Source: Zygnema circumcarinatum (taxonomy: Eukaryota; Streptophyta; Zygnematophyceae; Zygnematales; Zygnemataceae). Taken from it: a stretch of 64,000 nucleotides of DNA. A program made the translations under genes and the position numbers. Shown one piece after another: positions 37,126-47,251 of this stretch; the first letter of the stretch is position 1, and each line of letters begins with the position of its first letter. The stretch is from NCBI GenBank assembly GCA_037447605.1, contig CM074805.1:2703404-2767403 (forward strand). Direction: 5' to 3'. A model generated the notes under the pieces. It saw nothing but the letters and a program-made list of their open reading frames with translations, did not search any database and was not told the DNA's origin.

Positions 37126-37326
37126 ACTACAAAGGACGAGAGAGACACGTGCAAGGTCGCGGACACTCATCGCAGCGAGGGAGACAATCCATTTCCAATC
37201 CATTTCTTATTTTTCTTTTTCTTCAGAGGGGGAGGCTGAGAAGGAATGCAAAAAGCTTCAAAGCGGCTCTCTATTTCGGCTGAAGGGTTTACATGTCACA
37301 AGCAATCTATGGCGGCCGCGGCCCGT

Positions 37327-40300
37327 CTAGAGCAGCTCCCGGAGCGCGTTGTAGAGCAGCTGCGCCCACGTGTCCTCGGGCCCCGGCTGGCAGTAGTGCA
37401 GGCAGTCCGGCGCGCCCGCGTCGTTGGAGCCGCGGTGGCCGTCCACGCGGAGGCTGGTCGCGTTGTCCACGTCGAGGTACACGCCGCCGTACGCCTCCGC
37501 GACCCTCCGCGCGATCGCGTTCTGCGTGGCGAAGTCCGCCCAGTGGTACGCGCGCGGGAGGAGGGCCGCGGCCTGCCGCCGCGCCGCCGGCCGGGCGTGC
37601 TGCATGCACTGCACGTGGCCTGCCGCAGGGAGCAACGCGCAGGCTCACATAGATAAGCAGCAAGCAAACAAGTAATGCGCGATGGATTCATAGCTCAATG
37701 GATAAACAAATGACTAAGCAAACAATAAAACGAACATATAAATAGAGATATAACTCGTTCGAAATTGATAAGACTGATACACGTTTTTCTCTTTGTAAAA
37801 AAGCTTACCAGGAGGAGTGTTTCTCCAGAAGACGAGCGTGTCGGGGTGGTTCTTCCGAAGGTACTCGAACGTGTCCCGCACGCCCTTCTCAAAGACGGGG
37901 TCGTCGCAGAAGTGCGCCCCGCGGTTGAGGACGAGCACGGTCGGCCTCCACTTCTCCATGAGCGTGACCCAGGGCGCCTCCCCGTCGAGCGGCACTCTGG
38001 TGAGGGAGACCGCGCGGTTGAAGCAGAAGCGCACGGTCACGGGCCGCGCCGCGAAGTGCTCGTGGCAGAAGGCCGTCCCGCGGCACGTGAACCGCCGCAG
38101 CCCGATGTCGTACTCCTTCCCCCCGTCCGGCACGACGTCCACAGGGGGATACTTTTCTGCACAATTCAAAGACTCGCTGGACAATTCAGGACACATTTAA
38201 CGCATAATTTGATGGGGAGTTTATTCTATATCACTGCCAGGAAAGCTAGTAAAGAGTCCCTGTAGATAGGAGTCCATGGCGTGCAGCTTGCGATGCAGGA
38301 TATGCGGAAATGGCAGGAGGCCCACCCAGATGGGTGGCTTCATACCTGTGTCGGAGCCCATGAGCAGATTGAAAAATATGTGGCGTTCAAAGCTGGAAGT
38401 CATGGAATCTCCCACCAGGAGGATGCTTCTTCCCGGGCCAGCGGCCCTGCGCCTCAACAAGAATATGCATGTGAGATTGACGAAACGACTCGCTCATTAC
38501 TGAATGTATGAGGGGAAAGTCCATGGTCCATGGTGCTACTCTGAGTGCTACAAACCTTGCAAAAAGAAACAGCATGCAGCCGATGTAATCGATCAGTCGA
38601 GCACTTCGAGCGTTGAAGCCACCTACTCACAGAATCCCTTTCGCGAAAACGGCTCGAGAGGGCACTGCGGTGTGCGCCACTCGTATTTGAGGTCCTCTCT
38701 CACACTCCAGTTCCCTCCCCTCTCCGCCACTGCGTCCGCCTCGGGTCCAAATATTCCTCCTCGCCACACCTGCCTCTGATCGCACCGCGAGATGATGCTG
38801 GGCAGTCCCCACGGCTTCAAAAGCCATGGAAGACGGCGGGGAGTCGGATTATAGACCCATTTTCCCGAAGTCATGAAGCATTCAATCTTTTTTCGCACCC
38901 TTTCCGCCGCTTTGGCAGTCTTCAATCTCGAACCCGGAATCGGAGATGGCAACCGGGGGGGTTGAAGCTGCGGGAGAGGTTGCCCCAATGGAGGCAGAGC
39001 TTCGCATGCTTTAACTCGCGTGCGTTCCTCGAGGGTCTGAACGTGCGCTCCGTTCACGGTTGGAATCTGATCAAGATCCACTTTTGGAAGAGCAACTGCG
39101 AGCGTGTTGTAGAACAGATCCACCCACGCGTCAATAGGGCCCGGCCTGCACAGGCTGAAGCAGCCATCTGATTGGCCGGAAGCATTCAGCATTGCTGCAG
39201 GGCGCGACTTGATCGTGGGATCGACGTCCAAAAAGAGGCCCCCCATGTTTGCAATTGATTTGGCCAATTTGTTTTGGCGCTCATAGTCAGAGTTCGGAAA
39301 GCGTTGGGGCTCAGGTGGCTGTGAGGCAGACTGAGGGTCCAAATCGGGACAGAACGTAGAGCCTGCATGAGCGGTAGCAGGAACGCATATTAAAACATTT
39401 TCTCGTCACCCTGCTGCCTCTCACAACTCTCACGTTTGTAGACGGGGTTGGTCTCCGCTAGATGAGTTGAAGGGGGAAGTGGACGAAGTTTTGAAGTGAA
39501 GGTGACTAGGAGGTGCACACGGCAAGAGATACAGCTTTGCAGCGAACTGTCTGACAGCAAATAAGAAGAAGCCTGTTTGTGCATAGACCTACACCTTCCT
39601 GAGCAAACTCCAGTAAACACTCTCTGGCAACCCTTTTTTCTCTATGAGCCCTCCTTGGAAATCAACAACAGAATTTCAGCCCAAATCCTTCCTTGCTCCA
39701 TGACAAACATCATGGTAGACTGAACCCATACTAGTAACTTGCCCTCAAAACATGAAAATGCTGCACAGAAACGTGAACGGCAGGTAGATTTCCTGCCCGC
39801 CCTCCCCCACACCAGCTGAAGCTACCAGCATTGCAGGGCCGCAGAATTGTACCTGTAGGCGTGCTGCGATATATGAAGAGCGTCTCCCGGTATCGCCCAG
39901 TGACCCAATGCGCCGCCGCCGCCAAGTTGGTGGTGAAGGTCTCATCGTCCACATCGTGAGCGGAGTGGCTCATGAGCACCACGGAGGGCCGCCAAAAGGA
40001 CATGGCCGATATCCATGGCGTGTTCTGGAAGGCCTCCGTGTGGCGCGTGAGGGAGAGGTTACCGCTGCGAACAAAGCGCACTGCGACGGAGCGGCCGCCG
40101 AGCACATCGTGGCAGTAGCGGTAGCCGGAACACAGCTTGCGGTCGCGGCCCTTGTCCCATTCCAGGCACCCGTTTGGGAAGAGGTTCACTGGAAAGTAGT
40201 TTTCTGCAAGGCGGGGAGAGGAGGCTGGTGGGCTGAGAGGGAGAGGAGGGGGCAGAGGGGGGAAAGAGGAATTCGTGGGACTTTGTTGACTTTTTTTTAC

Positions 40301-42220
40301 GGTTTACGAGGATGTGGAGTTGAGGTGTTTTCAAAAATTGAGAAAGTAGGCAACAGGAACAGTCTTGAGGAAAAGTGAGCCTGGAACCATGAGAGCTTTC
40401 TATGCAGAGTATGCTCGTGGAGGCAGATTACATGTGACTGCGAAGGGAGAAAATCCGGACAAAACATGAATGATATGATTGTGTCTATGACCCTGCAGTG
40501 CTAGTGCCACTGCCAATCAGAATGGCAAGGGGCGGTCTTCCTTTTCCTCCCGCCTTAGCACTCTCCTAGCTAGTTCTCTACTTCGAAAAGAAACCAAAAG
40601 GCTTCAATCATAAAAGCGCCCTCAAGGGACACTACAGAGCTCTAATAGCTCACCTTGACATCCCCACTTGCTATGACTATGGCTGCATCCGCCTCCTCCT
40701 ATAAAGCTTGAAAAGTTAGGATTGTCCAGAGGAACAAACCTATGCTACTGCGCCAGGACTTTACGAAGGAATGTACCCTATATTGGGAATGTCTATGAAA
40801 ACTATAGTGAAGAAGATTTATTCCCTCTTGTCTTAGGCTTCGTTGCATACTTCGTTTGCTGATAGCGAGTGAAGCCAACCCCACAACCCTAATCCCAACC
40901 CTAATCCCAATCAGGATCGTGAGCCCGCAGTACCCTGATGACCGGTCCCCTGAGCAGCGCAGCCCTTACCGGCGGCCCCCGCGAGCATGGCGTAGAAGAA
41001 GCGGCGCTCAAAGCCCCACGCGAGCTCGTCCCCAATGATGAGAACGCTCGCATTGGCGCCGAAAGAAGCGGACATGCGCCTGCCACGTGTCACACGCCCA
41101 GCCCCCCGTTCCATGCGCACACTATTGACTGTCGGCAATGGCGGACGGACAGACATACATCTCATGGCATGGCATGGCATGGGATGGGATGGGGTTGATA
41201 CTTTTGATCAACGAGCCGATTCCTCAATTTGAATTGAGGGGACTGAAGGCCTTAATTGTATAAAAAAGGCGATTTTTTGATATTCGCTGACAGGAAAACG
41301 AGCATTTTTGTTTTTCTGTTTTAAAGTTCATATGTCGACAATGTTCCTTTAGAGCGTGATCGCTAAAATGAAGCAAGCATAGAATGCAGCGATGTGGATT
41401 AGTTGACTGGAAGATGTCACGCATAAATCATTGCATTTAGTAACTGCAATCAGATTGTGGAAAAGATGTTATTTACGATGGCCGAGAATAGACAGGGTTT
41501 TACATGGAGTAAGATTTGGGAGGTGGTTTGAACCTTAGAGATTATGTCAAGTGGCGGACAATAGCAACAGTTTACGAAAGAAATCCTCCTTACGGAATCT
41601 TACAAGGGTCCACGAATTCTACTTCTTGAATTTTTTTACAAAACAACAGAAAATGGGACAGACCTCATACTGTAACAGTTAATGACTGAAAAAAAACAGA
41701 AATAGCTGTTCGAATTGCATATCAAAACACGTCGTAATTAGAAAAAGAAAAAATGAGCAGAGTTCTCATTCGATTTCCCGCAGTTTCCACGACTCCCCCT
41801 TCGACATGCAAGCATAGAATGGACCCACTTGCAAAATTTCTCGTAGCTGAACTCCTCCCATGGACAACGCTCCATCTCCCACCGCCACTTCACGTCCTCC
41901 CTCACCCGCCATGGCTGCCCCCTCTCTGCGGCGCCGTCCGCCTCCTCCCCCTCCGCCCACCCTCCCACCCCTCTCTCCCGATCGCACTGCGTCTCCCGTC
42001 CGTACGATTCCCTGATCCAGGCAACTTTCCTGGGTTTTGGGTTGTACGCCCATCTCCCCCTCTTGCTGAAGCATGTCAGCACCCCCCGCAGCATCGCGGC
42101 CCCGCCCTCCGTCTGCGCATCAGAGCCCTGAACGCCTCCCATGGCCCTCGCCAAAGAAGCCCACCAAGCAAGACACGTGACGATCAGGATGGCCTTATTC
42201 CTTAACCGCAACCTCGCCAT
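37327..42220 (-). CDS. Double-module TBL/PC-esterase protein (pseudo-module plus active module)
   Basis: One 776-codon gene in seven exons: 41829-42220, 40970-41079, 39853-40203, 38627-39362, 38346-38446, 37809-38156 and 37327-37619. They sum to 2331 nt, with every phase closing. Two copies of the plant TBL/PC-esterase module follow one another. Module A: signal peptide (ILIVTCLAWWASLARA), Cys motif CFSKRGRWAYNP at residue 50, GDE near 146, RPGPIDAW at 357. A Pro-rich linker (about 377-436) leads into module B: CFMTSGKWVYNP at 446, GDS at 542-544, DCLHYC at 751-756. The C-terminal part of A, the linker and the N-terminal part of B lie in a single uninterrupted exon. TBL proteins O-acetylate xylan, mannan or pectin in the Golgi through a GDS Ser and a C-terminal D-x-x-H. 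Module B keeps both; module A has GDE and GCFS instead. The protein is probably an acetyltransferase or esterase with a pseudo-enzyme domain. Confidence 0.85.
40875..40920. repeat. Short AACCCTAATCCC-like stretch
   Basis: Two to four degenerate copies of AACCCTAATCCC in an intron of the PC-esterase gene. Too short and irregular to be called telomeric. Confidence 0.4.
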
Positions 42221-43040
42221 GGATGCGGAGAGGCTGCGCTCCGTGAGTGGGAAAGGGAGAGGGAGACGGAGAGGGAGAGGGAAAGGCAGCCGGAGTAGGC
42301 AGGAGCGCGCGGGGGGCCGGGCCGGGGACCAGGAGAGGGCAGCGGAGGGCTCTTGAGGGCGTCGCGGAGGGCGAATGGGAAAGCGCCACGTCGGATGGCT
42401 AGCGACAGTGTGATACATGGCAGTCCCCGATTGGTAGATCGGACAATGAGTGTCAACGTGACGTAATCTGGCGTGCGGGTTTTGCGGGGAGCCCAGGTTG
42501 TGGAGGGTTGCGGTGGATCCACGCTTGCCTTGATGTGGATCCGCAGAGGTGGTGGTAGATCTAGCGTGGATACTGAGTTGATCCTCCAATAGCAGCCCGC
42601 AGATCCTGAACGAAATGTCGGTGGCAGGCGGCGGATGCACGACACGTGTCGAGGGCGGAGGGGGACCAATGGGCGTCCCCGGGGGACCGTTGACGGTTGG
42701 TTGACCGCTTCCTTTGGGAATTGGGACTCCCCGCGCTCCCTCCGCCGCCCGCCGCCCGCCGCCCTCCGTTTTGTCGCCACGTGCGTCACCACCGCGCGAG
42801 CGGCGTCCCGCCGCGGCGCCTCGCGCCCGCCGCCTGCCCGCCTGCTCGCTCGCTGCGAGCTCAGATCTGCACGGGTTTACGGTTCAGGGTCCCTCCCTCG
42901 CCACCGCCCGAGCCAGCCTTGCAGCGGAGCGAGCAGAGCGTCGTCTCGCCTTCCCCCAGTGAACGGTGAGCGGTGAGCCGGCGACGACGGCAAAAGCGCG
43001 ATCGGTTTTTAGGGACGACGGCGGACTTGAGCAGCGGTGA
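42221..43040. promoter_or_regulatory. Upstream region of the double PC-esterase
   Basis: GC-rich sequence upstream of the minus-strand start at 42220, with a GA-rich leader (42250-42300) and G-box-like CCACGTGC near 42778. A possible unannotated divergent transcription unit could start near 42.95 kb, but no coding sequence supports it. Confidence 0.35.
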
Positions 43041-43044
43041 GTCC

Positions 43045-43245
43045 TTGCCCTTGCCCCTGCCTCCCTTACCCTTGCCCCTGCCTCCCGTGCCCTTGCCTCT
43101 GCACCTGCCTCCCTTGCCCTTGCCTCTGCACCTGCCTTCCCTGCCCTTCCCCCTGCCTCCCTTTCCCTTGCCCCTGCCTCCTGTGCTCTTGCACCTGCCC
43201 CTGCCTCCCTCGCCTTTGCTCATGCCTCCCTTGTCTCCCTTGGTG
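43045..43245 (+). repeat. Minisatellite of CCTTGCCCCTGCCTCC type
   Basis: About 200 bp of variable tandem units mixing CCCTTGCC, TCTGCACCTGCC and CCTGCCTCC. It encodes only Leu/Pro-rich low-complexity frames and is not taken as a gene. Confidence 0.75.
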
Positions 43246-43249
43246 CTCT

Positions 43250-43770
43250 TTTTGCTACTGCTGCTGCTGCTGCTTTTTATGCTGCTGTTGTTGATGTTGC
43301 TCCTGCTTTTTAAGCTGCCGCTTTTTTTGCTTTTGTTTTTTTTGCTGCTGCTGCTGCCTCTTCTTCTTCTTCATCTGCTGTTTCTGCTATTGTTTTTGTG
43401 TTGTGCTGCTGCCGCTGCTACTGCTGTTGCTGCTGTTTCTGCTGCTACTGCTCTAGCTGCTGCCGCTTCTCATCCTGCTGCTGCTGTTGATGTTGCTGCT
43501 GTTTTTTTTGCTCTTGCTTTTTCTGCTCCTGCTGCTTCCTCCTTCTTCTTCATCTCCTATTTCTGCTGTTGTTGTTGTGCTGCTGCCGCTGCTTTTGCTG
43601 TTGCTGTTGTTTCTGCTGCTACTGCTGCAGCTCCAGCCGCTTCTTATCCTGCTGCTGCTGCTACAGCTCCTGCTGCTGCTGTTGATGTTGCTGCTGCTGT
43701 TGCTGATGTTGTTGCTGCTTTTTATGCTGCTGCTTTTTTTGCTCTTGCTTTTATGCTAATGCTGCTGTAG
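43250..43770 (+). repeat. CTG/CTT-rich trinucleotide tract
   Basis: About 500 bp composed almost only of CTG, TTG, CTT and TTT triplets (GCT phase), giving Leu, Ala or Cys runs in the three frames. No recognisable gene. Confidence 0.8.
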
Positions 43771-43991
43771 GTTTTGTTTTATTTGTATTGTTGCTTCATT
43801 CGTCATTCCGCATTCCGCATTCCACGTTCCGTATCTTACCTCCCTTGCCCTTGCCCCGACATCCTTTGCCTTTGCCCCTTGCTATGTTGCCTTTGCCTCA
43901 GTCTTCCCTTCCTTTGCTTGTGCCTCTCGTTCCTTTGCTTATGCTTTTGTTGCGTGTATGACTGTGTGTTATTCCTCCCCCTCCCCATTAA

Positions 43992-44061
43992 GTCGAAGTG
44001 GCAAATTGGTATTCAACTGTTGCAAAACAGTAATAAAGGGGTTCAAATCCCCTCTTCGACT
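43992..44061 (+). tRNA. tRNA-like sequence, copy 1 (GCA-type, noncanonical anticodon arm)
   Basis: A 7-bp acceptor stem GTCGAAG/CTTCGAC is followed by a D-arm with the A-box-like TGGCAAATTGG, an anticodon arm ACTGT-TGCAAA-ACAGT and a T-arm AGGGG-TTCAAAT-CCCCT that is a good B box. A TTTTTT terminator follows 9 bases later. The anticodon loop has six bases instead of seven, so the identity (Cys GCA or Ala TGC) and charging are doubtful. It is best described as a tRNA-derived sequence with intact Pol III promoter boxes. Confidence 0.5.
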
Positions 44062-44216
44062 CGTACTATTTTTTCATTTGTTTATTTTGATTCATATATA
44101 GTGTTTGTGTTTGTGCATTTGATGTAAAATATTTGTGGTTATTTATCTTAGTTGTTTTTTTTGTTTTTTGAGTTTCCTTCAAAATTTTGAATACCTTGTA
44201 TACCATATTTTGTTTT

Positions 44217-44420
44217 GTGCTGCTGTTTCTGCTACTGTTGCTGCTGCTGCTGTTGATGCTGCTGCAGCTTTTTGTGGTGTTTCTTTTTCTGCTTTTGCTA
44301 TTTCTGCTGCAACAGCACCTGCTGCAGCTGTTGATGTTGCTGCTGCAAATTATGCTGCTGCTTTTTTTGCTCTTGCTTTTTCTGCTGCTGCTGCCTCTTC
44401 TTCTTCTTCTTTTGCTGCCC
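44217..44420 (+). repeat. CTG/CTT-rich trinucleotide tract, second block
   Basis: About 200 bp of CTG, TTG and CTT triplets, sharing its flanks with the first block. With the tRNA-like copy and the AT-rich tail it forms a duplicated unit. Confidence 0.75.
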
Positions 44421-44482
44421 GTTCCTTTGCCTATGCTTGTGTTGTGTATGATTGCATGTTATTCCTCTCCCTTCCCCATTAT

Positions 44483-44553
44483 GTCGAAGTGGCGGATTGG
44501 TTACGCAACTGTTGCAAAACAGTAATAAAGGGATTCAAATCCCCTCTTCGACT
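44483..44553 (+). tRNA. tRNA-like sequence, copy 2
   Basis: Same fold as copy 1: acceptor GTCGAAG/CTTCGAC, a better D-arm (GGCGGATTGGTTACGC, stem GCG/CGC), the identical anticodon arm with the six-base loop, and a T-arm with one G-to-A change in the stem. It lies in the same flanking context, with a T5 run downstream. Confidence 0.5.
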
Positions 44554-44589
44554 TGTACGATTTATTCATTCTTCTATTTTTATTCATTT

Positions 44590-45743
44590 ATAGTTTTTGT
44601 GTTTGTGCTTTTGCTTTTTCTCTGCCCCTCCCCCCTCTTTGTGCACTCTCTCCCATTCTCACTTTTGTTGTTTGTGCATTCCCCCCATCCCTCACCCGCT
44701 TCCTTCTCTCTTTATGCTGGCCTTGGTGCGTTTGTTTTTTGTTTTTCACTCTCTTCGCAGCTTGGTGTTTGGAAACTCCATTTGAACGGCTGGTCTGCAG
44801 ACAGACTGTCTTCCTGTCTGTTAAGATTATTCATATAGACGTCCGTCTAGTTTGCCACCTGCGACCCTTTCTTTTGCCCATCTCTCCTCATGTTTGTATC
44901 CGTGTGCTCACTTGCTCCCTCCCTCCCACTCTCTCTCCCTCTCACGCTCCATTCTCTGTTTTTCCTTGCCTTGTTCTTCCATCTTCCCCCATTTTTTCCC
45001 TTGTTCTTTCCTTTCTTCTTTCCTGTCCCCTCCCTTCTTATCCCTCTTTCGCTTACCTTGCTGTGTCTTGCCCTCTCTTTTTTCTGTCACTTCCCTTCCT
45101 GTTCCACCCTGTGTGTCTCCTTCCCCATCTTAGTATCTGACATCTTAGCATCTTGTGTTCTTTGCCCCTTCCTTACAGTCTTCTTGTTGTTGTCTCCCTC
45201 TTATGCCTTATCCCCGACTCACTCTCGCTCTCCTCTTTAGTGGATCTCAACCCTCTCCAGTCTCTCTTGTTGATCCTCTTCTTCCCACCCCCGCCCACTT
45301 TGTCCCTCCTTTGCCCACACGTCGATCATTCTTTTTCTAATGATATCTTTTGTATTGTTGTTGAATCAATTGCACCTTTATCAGCTTGTTTCTCCTAAGT
45401 CCGGACGTTTTGGATTTTGAGCACACGCAGTTACAAGGGATTCTATAATTGTACTGATGGCATCAAATACAGCCCATTGCCGCACTTGATATGGTTGCTA
45501 ATACCACCAAGTTTTCCAAAAACCAAAGAAGACGGGTTTTCTTGAGTGTGCCGGCATAATTTTGTTAGCAAACTACCTATATATGCTCAAAACAAAATAT
45601 GATGTAAAACGTATTCAAAGTTTTGAAGGAAAAGGCAAAAAGCAATAAAAACAACTAGGAAAAATAACAACAAATATAAGACATGAAGCACAAACACAAA
45701 AACTATAAATGAATAAAAATGGAAGAATGAATAAACAGTGCAG
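44590..45743. other. CT-rich spacer between tRNA-like copies
   Basis: Pyrimidine-rich DNA (CTCTCCC, TTCCTTT and similar) giving open frames full of Leu, Ser and Pro, then about 300 bp of ordinary AT-rich sequence. No supported gene. Confidence 0.5.
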
Positions 45744-45813
45744 GTCGAAGAGGGGATTTGAACCCCTTTATTACTGTTTTGCAACAGTTGCGTAACCAAT
45801 CCGCCATTTCGAC
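45744..45813 (-). tRNA. tRNA-like sequence, copy 3 (inverted)
   Basis: Minus-strand copy of the same tRNA-like sequence. The D-arm is as in copy 2, the anticodon arm is identical and the T-arm is as in copy 1. The acceptor has one mismatch (GTCGAAA against CTTCGAC). The AT-rich 3' flank with CATTTTTATTCATTTATAG is also conserved, in inverted orientation relative to copies 1 and 2. Confidence 0.5.
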
Positions 45814-45899
45814 TTAATGGGGAGGGGGAGGAATTATATGCAATCATACACACAACACAAGCATAAGGAACGGGAAGCACAAGGACAGGGCAATGCGGA

Positions 45900-46700
45900 A
45901 TGCGGAAGAAGAATGCAGCAGCAAAAAAGAAAATGAATGCTGCAACAGTAGCAGAAAAAGCAGCAGCAGAAAAAGCAGCAACAGAAAAAGCAGCGGCAGC
46001 AGAAGCAGCAGCAGAAAGGACAACAGCAGCACCAGCACCAGCAGCACAGCAATAGCAGCAGCAGCAAAAAAAGAAGCAGCAGCAGCAGCAACAGCAACAC
46101 AGCAACAACAACACAACAACACAACAACACAACAACAGCAGAAAAAGAAGCAGCAAAAAAAACATCAGAAAAAAAAAGCAATAAAAAAGCACCAGCAGCA
46201 CTAGCAGCAACAGAACAACAATAGCAGCAGCAGCAGAGAATGAAGCAACAACAAAAGCAACAGAAAAAGAAGCAGTAAAAAAAACAGCAGCAGCAGCAGC
46301 AGCAGAACAACAATAGCAACAGCAACAGGAAAAGAAACAGCAAAAAATGCAACAGAAAAAGAAGCAGTAAAAAGAGCAGTAGCAGAAAAAGAAGCAAAAG
46401 CAGCAGAAGTAGCAGACAAGAAGCAGCAAAAAAAGTAGGAGCACCAGCAGTGGCAGCAGCAGCAGCAAAAAAAGCAGCGGCAGCAGCAGAAAGACGGCAG
46501 GAGCAACAACAGCAGCAGCAGCAACAGCACAACAATAGCAAAACCAGCTGAAAAAGAAGCAGCAGCAGAAGCAGAGAAAGAAGGAGCACTAAAAGCAGCT
46601 GGTGCAGCAGCAGGGGCAGCAGCAGAAAAAGCAGCAGCAGCCTCAGAAAACGAAGCAGCGAGAAAAGCAGCAGCAGCAGCAGGAGCAGCAACAGAAAGAG
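45900..46700. repeat. CAG/CAA-rich trinucleotide tract
   Basis: About 800 bp of CAG, CAA and AAA triplets on the plus strand (CTG-rich on the minus strand), the inverted counterpart of the blocks at 43-44 kb. The frames encode poly-Ala, Leu, Cys or Gln and are not taken as genes. Confidence 0.8.
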
Positions 46701-47241
46701 CAACAAGGGAGACCAGGGAGGCATGGGCCAGGCCGAGGGAGGCAGGGGCAGAGTGGCACAGGCGGGGAGAATGTGGGAGAGATAACAGGGCGAGAGTGAT
46801 AGAGGGAGATAGCAAGAGAGAGAGAAAGGGGGAACAGAGAGGGAGAGACGAGGGAGACAGCAACAGAGGGGAATAGAGAGGGAGTACCTCTTCGCCTTGG
46901 CGTCTTCGCTCACCGCTCTCCCGTGGTGCTCACAGTCGCCGGAAAGAGGGCGCTGGTCAAGGTCTGACTCCCCCTATTGTATCATCCAACACGGGGTCAA
47001 GTGCTATTGGACTGTGAACAAAGCTTGGACTTTCGCCATCGGTCCGTTCCATTCCTCTCCAGCGCGGCCGGTCCTCAGCCTCCCGCGTGCTGACGGCCCT
47101 TCCTTCAACGAAGCCGTCGCGAGACAGCGAGTGTGCACTCCGCACGCCCCTAAATCGAACATGCGGGCATGGCGTGGCATGGCATGGCCTGGCCGTGGCG
47201 TGGCATGGCATGGCCTGGCCGTGGCGTGGCATGGCATGGCC
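45911..47241 (+). repeat. 1.33-kb duplicated segment, left copy
   Basis: Repeated at 47252-48582 at a constant offset of 1341 bp. Line-by-line comparison shows no difference in the stretches I checked. It ends exactly at the 10-N gap, and the second copy begins directly after the gap. Confidence 0.9.
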
Positions 47242-47251
47242 NNNNNNNNNN
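47242..47251. other. Assembly gap (10 N)
   Basis: Ten Ns joining the two copies of a 1.33-kb identical segment. This looks like an unmerged contig overlap rather than a biological duplication. Confidence 0.98.

Larger units (their letters stand above)
36010..37326. other. Region between GT61-B start and double PC-esterase 3' end
   Basis: Contains the GT61-B promoter, a GTAC-rich block (about 36600-36715, with CCGTAC and palindromic GGCCGTAC elements), and two G-rich minisatellites (see next entries). The long open frame running through it on the plus strand is repeat-driven and has no recognisable domain. Confidence 0.5.

Noticed and set aside
40875-40920. Interstitial telomere
   Set aside because: Only a few irregular CCCTAAT-like words; listed as a weak repeat only.
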